This document shows positions 1 through 7,037 of a stretch of 64,000 bases of DNA, in pieces; positions within the stretch are counted from its first letter, which is position 1, and each line of letters opens with the position of its first letter. The position numbers and the translations under genes were made by a program. The notes beneath the pieces are model-generated. The model had not been told where the DNA came from. It searched no databases and saw only the letters and a list, made by a program, of their open reading frames with translations. This DNA is from Planctomycetota bacterium (GTDB taxonomy: Bacteria > Planctomycetota > Phycisphaerae > Phycisphaerales > UBA5793), in contig CAUJHZ010000007.1 in assembly GCA_963205185.1 (NCBI GenBank), forward strand, positions 124,001 to 188,000. The letters run 5' to 3'.

Positions 1-529
1 TGCTGACGCCATGGCGACTCGCGTTGCCGCGCGCCACGGCGAGCGCGTCGGGGGAGAGATCCGTGGCGATCAGGCGCGCCGCCGGCAGAACCGCCGCGAG
101 TGTAATGGCGAGAATGCCGCTGCCGGTGCCGATGTCGATGACCGTCATCGCCGCCTCCTGTTGCGGACCCGCGCGGGCGATCTGCAGGACCTCCTCGATG
201 ATCCGCTCGGTGGCGGGGCGAGGGATGAGCACGGCCGGCGTGACGGTAAACGGCCGGGTGTAGAACCATGCCTCACCCAGCAGGTACTGGATGGGCTCGT
301 GCCGTGCCGCCCGCTCGACGAGGCCGCGCAGCATCGTGAGTTCCTCCGGCGTCGCCGGCCGCTCCGTCTCCATGTAGAGTCGCATGCGTTCGCAGCCGAT
401 CACGTGCGCCAGGAGCAGTTCAGCGCAGAGTCTCGGCGAATCGAGGGATTTGCGCGTGAAAAACTCCGTCGTCCAATGAAGCAGGCGGCGGGTTGTCCAT
501 GTTTCGGCGGCGCTGGTGGAGGCGGTCAC
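1..529 (-). CDS. prmC: Release factor glutamine methyltransferase PrmC (HemK), C-terminus beyond window edge
   Basis: This enzyme N5-methylates the glutamine of the GGQ motif in peptide-chain release factors, using S-adenosylmethionine, in the cytoplasm. The visible 176 codons contain the helical N-terminal domain, the family stretch EPIQYLLGEAWFY followed by VLIPRPATE, and the SAM-binding loop VIDIGTGSGILAITLA. The NPPY catalytic motif that should follow lies beyond position 1, so the gene is cut by the window and is not necessarily broken. I chose the GTG at 527-529 as start because no in-frame ATG lies before the conserved region; the ribosome-binding site is weak. Its usual neighbour prfA, if present, would lie outside the window. 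The family assignment is firm; the exact start is not. Confidence 0.9.
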   Translation of the reverse strand, partial: MTASTSAAETWTTRRLLHWTTEFFTRKSLDSPRLCAELLLAHVIGCERMRLYMETERPATPEELTMLRGLVERAARHEPIQYLLGEAWFYTRPFTVTPAVLIPRPATERIIEEVLQIARAGPQQEAAMTVIDIGTGSGILAITLAAVLPAARLIATDLSPDALAVARGNASRHGVS

Positions 530-707
530 GTTGCGGCATTGTAGACGCGTGGCCGCGGAGCCCTGCCGGCGTCGCGGCGCTCGTGCCGGCGCGATGCGGG
601 GACGTCGGGAATACCCCCGCATTCCGCCCGCTGAGGATGCATCGCATGGTTGGCCGCCGCTGCCGCGTCTAGTGTTCTTCTCCGAGTTTCGTCCGGAAGG
701 ACCAGGT

Positions 708-1175
708 GTGGATCTCAAATCACTGCTGGAACAGGTGCAGGCGCGTGCGCGCGATGCCGATGTCTTCGACTCTGTGCGGATCAGCGGCCCGCGGCTCGAA
801 TGCCGCGCTCGCGGCTGTGAGAGCGAGGCTTTTTTTCGCGTCGAGCCGGATGACTCTGATCCCGCGCAAGTGTGGATCAGCTTCGTCACGCCCGACCGCT
901 GGCTGAGCGAGTCGATCGAAGCCGACCTCGAACACACCGGCGATGAACTCGAAGAACTGGTCGAGGAAGAACTGGCTGACCTTGGCGTCGAGGCCGAGGT
1001 GACCTACCAGCACTATCGCAGTGAAGACCGGCTCTTCACGTTTCGCACGCCGGTCGAAGTCGGCGGCATGGGCGACATGCGCGTCGCAGCCGAAGTCGCC
1101 GCGGCGTTTCTGCTGGCGTACGAAGCGGCGTTCCGCGAGTTGGGCGACGTGGCTGGATCACCGGAAGAAATGTAA
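708..1175 (+). CDS. Conserved hypothetical acidic protein, 155 aa
   Basis: I do not recognise a named family. The protein is acidic, soluble and has no signal peptide or membrane segment. It looks like a small alpha/beta domain: an N-terminal helix (VDLKSLLEQVQ), then beta-rich segments and a helical C-terminus with the glycine-rich stretch VGGMGDMRVAAEVAAAFLLAY. The frame is open far upstream, but the GTG at 708 has a good ribosome-binding site (GGAAGG at 695-700) and starts right where the sequence becomes protein-like. It is divergent from prmC and lies 67 bp upstream of the glycosyltransferase gene on the same strand. Function unknown. Confidence 0.7.
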   Translation: MDLKSLLEQVQARARDADVFDSVRISGPRLECRARGCESEAFFRVEPDDSDPAQVWISFVTPDRWLSESIEADLEHTGDELEELVEEELADLGVEAEVTYQHYRSEDRLFTFRTPVEVGGMGDMRVAAEVAAAFLLAYEAAFRELGDVAGSPEEM

Positions 1176-1242
1176 CTGGACGGGGCGACTGCGATCCGCG
1201 GTCGTGGCCGCCGGGGTGTGCGGCGATGAAGAGTGGTGAGAC

Positions 1243-2727
1243 ATGCGCATCCTGATGCTCGGCTGGGAGTTCCCGCCGTTCATAGCCGGCGGACTTGGGA
1301 CGGCCTGTTACGGCCTGACCAAGGCGCTCGATGCGCTCGGCCATGAGATTACCTTCGTGCTTCCCAAGGCCGTGGACCGCTCGCATGCGTCGCACGTGCG
1401 GCTGCTCAGCCCCGAGCAGGTGACCGCGGGCGATTTGGCGCGAGCCGAGCCGGTTCTGCGGCAGTACCGCGCGACGGGCGAGGTCCCGGCCGCCGGGGCG
1501 GAGCCGCGTGCCGCCGAGGCATACGACTTCCGCACCTCGGAGTTCTCGCACGTCACGTTTCGCGCCATTCCCTCAGGCGTGAGTTCGCCCTATGGCGCCG
1601 GCGCGGGGCTGACTCAGGAGCAGATCGAGGAACTGATCCGCCGGGGCGAATACGTGCGCCGTGAAAGCGCAGCGGATCAGGCGCCCGGCGGCGGGGGCGG
1701 CGCGCCGCTGGGCGAAGTGTCGGCGGCGCAGGCGAGCACGCCGGGCTTTCTCGGGCTCAACCGGCCGTCGAGCGGCGGAGACTATGGCGGTGATCTCATC
1801 GGCGACGTGCGCCGCTATGCCGAATTGTGCGTCATGCTCACGCGCGGCGAGCACTACGACGTCATCCACGCGCACGACTGGCTCACCTATCCCGCCGGCA
1901 TGGCTATCGCAAGGCTCACCGGCATCCCGCTCATCGTTCACCTGCACTCGACCGAGTTCGACCGGTCCGGCGAAAACGTCAACCGGCAGTTGTACGAGAT
2001 CGAGCGGCGGGGGATGCACAGCGCCATGCGCGTGATCACCGTGAGTTTCTGGACCCGCAACATCGCGATCCACCGCTACAACGTCAGCCCCGAGAAGATC
2101 CGGGTGGTGTGGAACGGCGTGGAGCAGGGCCAGACGCCGGCGACGGCGCCGACCAGGATCCGCGCCACGGACAAGATCGTGCTCTTCCTTGGCCGCATCA
2201 CGATGCAGAAGGGGCCGGAGTACTTCATCGGCGCGGCCAAGCGCGTGCTCGAAAAGATCGACAACGTCAAGTTCGTCGTGGCCGGTTCGGGCGACATGGT
2301 GACGCGCATGATCGAACTCGCGGCCCGGATGGGCATCGGCCAAAAGGTGCTCTTTACGGGCTTTCTGCGCGGCGGTGACGTGGCGCGAGCCTACAAGATG
2401 GCGGACTGCTACGTCATGCCTTCCGTTTCCGAACCCTTCGGGATCGCGCCGCTGGAGGCGATGAGCCATGACGTGCCCGTGATCATCTCCAAGCAGTCCG
2501 GCGTTTCTGAAGCGCTCACGCACGTGCTCAAGGTCGATTTCTGGGACGTCGATGAGATGGCCAACAAAATCATCGCGGTGCTCCGCCATCCGCCGCTGCG
2601 CAACACCCTCAAGCGCAACGGGGCCATGGAACTTCGACTGCTCACATGGGACGGCGCTGCGCAAAAGTGTGTCGAAGTCTACCATGAAGCGGTCGCGGCC
2701 ATGGAGCGGCGCAAGCCACGCGTCTGA
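1243..2727 (+). CDS. Glycosyltransferase, glycogen/starch-synthase-like (GT-B fold)
   Basis: A 494-residue GT-B glycosyltransferase that probably transfers a hexose from a nucleotide sugar to a glucan or glycoconjugate. The N-terminus MRILMLGWEFPPFIAGGLGT is typical of the starch-synthase catalytic domain (a KxGGL-like loop adapted to IAGGLG). A central HDW motif (VIHAHDWLTYPAG) and the C-terminal Rossmann half with LFLGRITMQKGPEYF and the donor-binding E-x7-E region SEPFGIAPLEAMSHDVPVI are also present. An insertion at about residues 130-180 is rich in Gly/Ala and probably a flexible loop. It could act in glycogen synthesis or in cell-surface glycan synthesis; nothing in its neighbours (a hypothetical gene and a dipeptidase) decides this. 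Start is the ATG at 1243. Confidence 0.88.
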   Translation: MRILMLGWEFPPFIAGGLGTACYGLTKALDALGHEITFVLPKAVDRSHASHVRLLSPEQVTAGDLARAEPVLRQYRATGEVPAAGAEPRAAEAYDFRTSEFSHVTFRAIPSGVSSPYGAGAGLTQEQIEELIRRGEYVRRESAADQAPGGGGGAPLGEVSAAQASTPGFLGLNRPSSGGDYGGDLIGDVRRYAELCVMLTRGEHYDVIHAHDWLTYPAGMAIARLTGIPLIVHLHSTEFDRSGENVNRQLYEIERRGMHSAMRVITVSFWTRNIAIHRYNVSPEKIRVVWNGVEQGQTPATAPTRIRATDKIVLFLGRITMQKGPEYFIGAAKRVLEKIDNVKFVVAGSGDMVTRMIELAARMGIGQKVLFTGFLRGGDVARAYKMADCYVMPSVSEPFGIAPLEAMSHDVPVIISKQSGVSEALTHVLKVDFWDVDEMANKIIAVLRHPPLRNTLKRNGAMELRLLTWDGAAQKCVEVYHEAVAAMERRKPRV

Positions 2728-2766
2728 TCAGTCACGTCAGCAACGAGCAGCACAGGGAGGAAGATC

Positions 2767-4188
2767 GTGAACACTTCCGCGGTCCTGAACTATCTTGACA
2801 GCCAGTTTGACGCGTCGGTCGAGCGACTGAGCGATTGGTTGCGCATTCCCAGCGTGAGCACCGATCCGGCGTTCAAGCCAGATTGCCGCCGCGCCGCCCA
2901 GTGGCTTGCCGACGATCTCCAGTCGATGGGATTCACCGCCTCGCTGCGCGACACGAAGGGACATCCGGTCGTGTTTGCGCACCACCCGGGGCCCGAAGGC
3001 TACGACGGACCCCACCTGCTCTTCTACGGCCACTACGACGTGCAACCGCCTGATCCGCTGGAGTTGTGGGATTCGCCGCCGTTTGACCCGGCGATCGTGG
3101 AAGGGCCGCACGGCAAGCGGCTTGTGGCCCGCGGCGCTGTCGATGACAAGGGGCAGGTGATGACGTTCGTCGAGGCCTGCCGCGCCTGGAACAAGGCAGG
3201 TGGCGGAGTGCCGTGCCGCATCACCTGCGTCATTGAAGGCGAAGAAGAGTGTGGCAGCGTCAACATGCACGAGTTTCTTGAGCAGGCTCGGCCGGAGATC
3301 GTCGGCCGCGACGCCCCCGGCTCGCCATGCGACTTTGCCGTCGTCAGCGATACCGGAATGTGGGATGTGAACACCCCTGCGATCACCTATTCGCTGCGCG
3401 GGCTGGTCTATCTCGAGGTATTCCTGCACGGTCCCAGTCGCGATCTGCACTCGGGCCTCTATGGCGGATGCGTGCCGAATCCGATCAATGAACTCGCCCG
3501 GATCATCGGTCTGTTGCATGACGGCGACCGGCGCATCACGTTGCCGGGCTTCTATGACGATGTTCTGCCGCTCACGAAGCAGGAGCGGGAGGCGTGGGCC
3601 GAGCTGGATTTTGATGAGAAGGAATTTCTCGGGGAGGCGGGCCTGTCGCAGGGCTACGGCGAGAAGGGCTACAGCCTGCTCGAACGCCAGTGGGGCCGGC
3701 CCACCTGCGATGTGAACGGCATCAAGGGTGGTTACATCGGGCAGGGCGCCAAGACCGTCATCTCGTCATCCGCCTCGGCCAAGATCTCCTTCCGCCTGGT
3801 GCCCAACCAGGATCCGAAGAAGATTGCCGCAGCATTCCGCAAGTGGATCGAATCGCAACTGGCGCCGGGCTGCCGGGTCGAGGTGGTGGATCACGGCATC
3901 GGCCGGCCCTGCCTGACGCCGATTGATCATCCTGCCATGGCAGCGGCCCGCGCGGCGCTGAAGCAGGCGATGGGCCGCGATGCGGTTTTGATGCGCTCGG
4001 GTGGATCGATTCCGATCGTCGAGGGCTTCAAGAGTATTCTCGGCCTCGAGACGCTGCTCATCGGCTTTGGCCTCAACGACGACCGCGTGCATTCTCCAAA
4101 CGAGAAGTTCGAACTGGCGTGCTTCCGCAACGGCCAGCGCTCGCACGCGGTGCTGTTGAACCGGCTTGCCGGGCTGAAGAGGGGCTGA
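2767..4188 (+). CDS. M20 family dipeptidase/metallopeptidase
   Basis: A zinc-dependent peptidase of the M20 family (carnosinase/CNDP-like dipeptidase branch), 473 residues, which is the usual length. Metal-binding and catalytic features are visible: HYDVQPPDP (His and Asp ligands), the RGAVDDKGQ segment, the EGEEECGS motif carrying the catalytic Glu and a ligand Glu, and a C-terminal HSPNEKFE histidine. It lacks a signal peptide, so it likely acts in the cytoplasm on dipeptides or small peptide derivatives. Translation starts at GTG 2767, behind a strong AGGGAGGAAG ribosome-binding site. It lies 39 bp after the glycosyltransferase gene and converges directly on the small minus-strand gene that follows. 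Confidence 0.92.
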   Translation: MNTSAVLNYLDSQFDASVERLSDWLRIPSVSTDPAFKPDCRRAAQWLADDLQSMGFTASLRDTKGHPVVFAHHPGPEGYDGPHLLFYGHYDVQPPDPLELWDSPPFDPAIVEGPHGKRLVARGAVDDKGQVMTFVEACRAWNKAGGGVPCRITCVIEGEEECGSVNMHEFLEQARPEIVGRDAPGSPCDFAVVSDTGMWDVNTPAITYSLRGLVYLEVFLHGPSRDLHSGLYGGCVPNPINELARIIGLLHDGDRRITLPGFYDDVLPLTKQEREAWAELDFDEKEFLGEAGLSQGYGEKGYSLLERQWGRPTCDVNGIKGGYIGQGAKTVISSSASAKISFRLVPNQDPKKIAAAFRKWIESQLAPGCRVEVVDHGIGRPCLTPIDHPAMAAARAALKQAMGRDAVLMRSGGSIPIVEGFKSILGLETLLIGFGLNDDRVHSPNEKFELACFRNGQRSHAVLLNRLAGLKRG

Positions 4189-4419
4189 TCAGGCTGCGAG
4201 TTGGTTCGAGAAGGCGGCGCGATGGCGCTCTTCGGCGACAATGCGCTCGGCCGACTGCCGCTTGAGCCGCAGCCGCAGGGAGTGCGTTTCGTACTTTAAC
4301 TGGTGCAACTGCGTAGCGCTCTGTTTCCAGGCCGAGAGCACGCGGAGCATCTCCATGATGGTGAAGACGATCATCCCGATGATGAGAGGCATCGCGCTTT
4401 GCGGAATGGAGGTGAACAT
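4189..4419 (-). CDS. Small single-pass membrane protein with coiled coil, 76 aa
   Basis: Unrecognised small protein at the 3' end of the exopolysaccharide operon. It has one hydrophobic segment (about residues 9-28, MPLIIGMIVFTIMEMLRVL) followed by a charged heptad-like helix rich in Gln, Arg and Leu to the C-terminus. This layout resembles small DivIC/FtsL-like or accessory anchoring proteins, but no family motif supports a name. The frame stays open to 4581 inside the upstream gene; ATG 4419 is chosen because protein-like sequence begins there, and ATG 4392 is an alternative. It lies 58 bp downstream of the WecA-like gene and is probably co-transcribed with it. Confidence 0.6.
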   Translation of the reverse strand: MFTSIPQSAMPLIIGMIVFTIMEMLRVLSAWKQSATQLHQLKYETHSLRLRLKRQSAERIVAEERHRAAFSNQLAA

Positions 4420-4477
4420 GCACCGGGCGCATCGACCCGATTCGCATGCGACTTGAGCCTGGCCGGCGGCGGGTGAC

Positions 4478-5941
4478 TCAGACGGCCTTGGTGCCGGGGC
4501 TCTCGGCTGCGGCGAGGCTGGCGGGCCGCTCGGGCGCAGGGCGAGTCGCCGGGCGGGGCGCGATCCGCTGGACGGATCCACCGGCCCTGCGACTGCGCGG
4601 AATGGTGAGCCCCTCGAGGTCGGCCGTCTGCTGCTTGCGCCGCGCGGCCTTGACGCCGATCACCACGATGAAGCCCGCCATGACGATCACCAGTGCGTAC
4701 ACGACGCGCGCCCGCAGCAGAACGAGAAGCAGCGCGACACTCGAAAAAACGATGCTGATCGCGTAGAGAACGAACACAGCGCCGACCACACCCAGTTTGG
4801 TTCGCTTGAGCATGTGATGGAGGTGGTTGTCATCGGGAGCGGAAATGGGCATGCCATTGAGGCGGCGGCGGATGATGGCCAGCGTTGTATCGAGAATGGG
4901 CAGGCCGAAGACAATGAGCCCGGCAAAGACCAGGTGCGTGTAGCCGGTCTCCCCGAGAAGCAGGATGATCACGATGACGGTAAAGCCCACCAGCAGCGAC
5001 CCGGCGTCGCCAAGAAAGATCGACGCCGGTCTGAAATTGTGAGGGAGGAAGCCCAGGGCAGCGCCGAGCAGCGCAAAGCACAGGATCACGCGGGTGCCGG
5101 TGAGCTGCCCCGCCATGTGCGGGAACATCGCCGCCACCACGAGCGTGATGACCAGCAGCGACGCGGCCATAATGGCCGTCGTGCCGGTGAGCAGGCCGTC
5201 GAGGCCGTCGATGAGGTTGGCGGCGTTGCACCCGCCGAGGACGAAGGCCCCGATGATGATGGCGCCCGTCCAGTAGACGAGGTCAATCTCCAGCGAACCC
5301 GATCCCGGCATGATGTCCAGCCGCGTGAGATCGATGGACAGCCCGAACGCGGCATTCGTGAATTCTTCGACTGGATGCAGAAGTCCGGCAGCCACGCGGC
5401 CGCCGATCTGCTCATCCAGCGCCAGCACCGCGGCGGCGGTAAACTGAAGCCCGACCTTGAGATTCGGATCCCAGTGAAAAACGTCGTCGAACAGGCCGGT
5501 AAACATGATGATCGCCATGGCGATCACGATGTTGAGAGGCACGGTCGCGAGCGTGGGGTGGTAGAGCGCCGTGAGGTAACTGGTCATGATGCCCGAGAGC
5601 AGCCCGGCGAACACCGCCACGCCGCCCAGGTACGCCACCGGCTCGCGATGGACCTTGCGCCCCTGGTCGGGCCAATCAACGATGCTCGCTTTCAGCGCGA
5701 TGCGCCGCACCAGCGGCGTGACGATCAGTGTCACCAGGAACGAGACCATGAAGACGACCAGATAATCGTTGAGCACGCCGTTGGCGGTCAGAATCCCCCC
5801 GGCGGATGCTCCCGTTGCCCCGGCTCCGGCATCGATCGTCCCGTCTGACGGCAGATTGAGCAGGTCGCTGTTCGTCGCGTCATCCAGCGCGCCAAACTGG
5901 CGCTGCGCCTGATCGACGAACTGCATGAGTTCCGCGAGCAT
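4478..5941 (-). CDS. WecA/MraY-family undecaprenyl-phosphate sugar-1-phosphate transferase
   Basis: A polytopic inner-membrane enzyme that loads a sugar-1-phosphate (usually GlcNAc-1-P or a related amino sugar) onto undecaprenyl phosphate, the first step of a surface polysaccharide. Family motifs seen in order: WPDQGRKVHREPVAYLGGVAV near residue 90, the DD-type FTGLFDDVFHWDPNLKVG, NLIDGLDGLLTG, FLGDAGSLLVGF, and DDNHLHHMLKR, the HxHH motif of the WecA branch. About ten membrane helices can be drawn. The N-terminal 58 residues before the first helix are unusual and low in complexity (Ala/Gly/Thr-rich), and the last 60 are basic and Pro/Ala-rich. It follows the epimerase by 6 bp in the exopolysaccharide operon and should supply the lipid-linked acceptor for it. 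Confidence 0.9.
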   Translation of the reverse strand: MLAELMQFVDQAQRQFGALDDATNSDLLNLPSDGTIDAGAGATGASAGGILTANGVLNDYLVVFMVSFLVTLIVTPLVRRIALKASIVDWPDQGRKVHREPVAYLGGVAVFAGLLSGIMTSYLTALYHPTLATVPLNIVIAMAIIMFTGLFDDVFHWDPNLKVGLQFTAAAVLALDEQIGGRVAAGLLHPVEEFTNAAFGLSIDLTRLDIMPGSGSLEIDLVYWTGAIIIGAFVLGGCNAANLIDGLDGLLTGTTAIMAASLLVITLVVAAMFPHMAGQLTGTRVILCFALLGAALGFLPHNFRPASIFLGDAGSLLVGFTVIVIILLLGETGYTHLVFAGLIVFGLPILDTTLAIIRRRLNGMPISAPDDNHLHHMLKRTKLGVVGAVFVLYAISIVFSSVALLLVLLRARVVYALVIVMAGFIVVIGVKAARRKQQTADLEGLTIPRSRRAGGSVQRIAPRPATRPAPERPASLAAAESPGTKAV

Positions 5942-5947
5942 CGCCGC

Positions 5948-6988
5948 TTACACTCCCCCCGGCCCCGCTGGCGAGGCCGACGCGGACGCGCGATTGGCCC
6001 CGACGGACTCCATTGACGCAGCCAGGTCCCGAATCGTCTGCATGATAGTAATCGTCGGCTCGAATCCGGTCGCGGTTTCCAGCCGGGTGAGATCCGGCTG
6101 CCGCACTGCCACGTCCTCGAATCCCGGGCCGTAGGCGCGGTCGTATGGCACGAGTTCGAGTCGGCTCGTGCTGCCCAGAACCTGGATCACAGTCTCGGCG
6201 AGTTGCCGGATGCTCAGCAGATGGCTGCTGCCGACGTTAAAAACTCCGCCACGGCAGGCCGGATTGCGAAGCAGCGCAGGCAGGACGGAAACGACATCGC
6301 GCACATCGCAGAAGCATCGCTGCTGCGTTCCTTCGCCGAAGATGCGCAGCGGCTCACCTCGCAGGGCGGCCCGGACGAAGCGCGGCAGCACCATGCCCCA
6401 TGAGCCGGACTGCCGCGGGCCGACGGTGTTGAAAAACCGCGCGAGCACGACGGGCAACTGATGCCGCGCGTGGTAGGAGAGCGCCACGAATTCATCCATG
6501 CCCTTGGCGTAGGCGTACGACCAGCGGGTCATCGTGGTCGGGCCGTAGACGACGTCATCATCTTCGCGAAAGGGCACCCTCGCCGACTTGCCGTAGACTT
6601 CGCTGGACGAGGCCATCAGGATCGGGCAGACTCGGCCGCCTCGGCCCCAGGTTCGCGCGGCCTCAAGGAGCGCGACCGCATTGCGCAGGCTGCCCTCGAT
6701 CACTTCAAGGGGTCGCTCGAGCACGAGATCGACTCCGACTCCGGCGGCAAGGTGATAGATCTCGTCGAACTGCTTTGCTCGAAGTTCGTCCATGGCATCG
6801 ACCACGGCAGACCGAACGAGGGTGAATCGATCGCGCGGCAGGTGCGCCACGTTTGCTTCGTTGCCGGTTGACAGGTCATCCACGGCAACCACGCGGCAGC
6901 CCTGGGCCAGCAGGCGCTCGGCGAGGTGCGAGCCGATGAACCCTGCGCCTCCCGTGATGAGCGCCGTAGTGGTCGGTGGGTTGGTCAT
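5948..6988 (-). CDS. NAD-dependent sugar-nucleotide epimerase/dehydratase (extended SDR)
   Basis: A 346-residue extended short-chain dehydrogenase acting on a nucleotide sugar, with UDP-glucose 4-epimerase, UDP-glucuronate decarboxylase or similar as candidates. The NAD-binding GGAGFIGSHLAE lies at residues 13-24, the Asp at the end of strand beta-2 is in VVAVDDLSTGNEANV, the catalytic Ser is in MASSSEVYGKS, and the Tyr/Lys pair is in SYAYAKGMDEF. The C-terminal half carries the substrate-binding pattern of the family (ARFFNTVGPRQ, GEGTQQRCFCDVRDVV). The start is ATG 6988; the longer open frame upstream runs into the preceding gene and is not protein-like. It lies between the Wzc-like and WecA-like genes and likely makes the activated sugar for this polysaccharide. 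Confidence 0.9.
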   Translation of the reverse strand: MTNPPTTTALITGGAGFIGSHLAERLLAQGCRVVAVDDLSTGNEANVAHLPRDRFTLVRSAVVDAMDELRAKQFDEIYHLAAGVGVDLVLERPLEVIEGSLRNAVALLEAARTWGRGGRVCPILMASSSEVYGKSARVPFREDDDVVYGPTTMTRWSYAYAKGMDEFVALSYHARHQLPVVLARFFNTVGPRQSGSWGMVLPRFVRAALRGEPLRIFGEGTQQRCFCDVRDVVSVLPALLRNPACRGGVFNVGSSHLLSIRQLAETVIQVLGSTSRLELVPYDRAYGPGFEDVAVRQPDLTRLETATGFEPTITIMQTIRDLAASMESVGANRASASASPAGPGGV

Positions 6989-7037
6989 CTGGGAATCGGC
7001 CGCGAGCGGGCTGCCGGTCGCCTGACAGGGGGCATGC

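Noticed and set aside
4814-5848. Plus-strand open frame of 344 codons over the WecA-like gene
   Set aside because: Arg/His/Asp-rich antisense product of a clear membrane enzyme gene.
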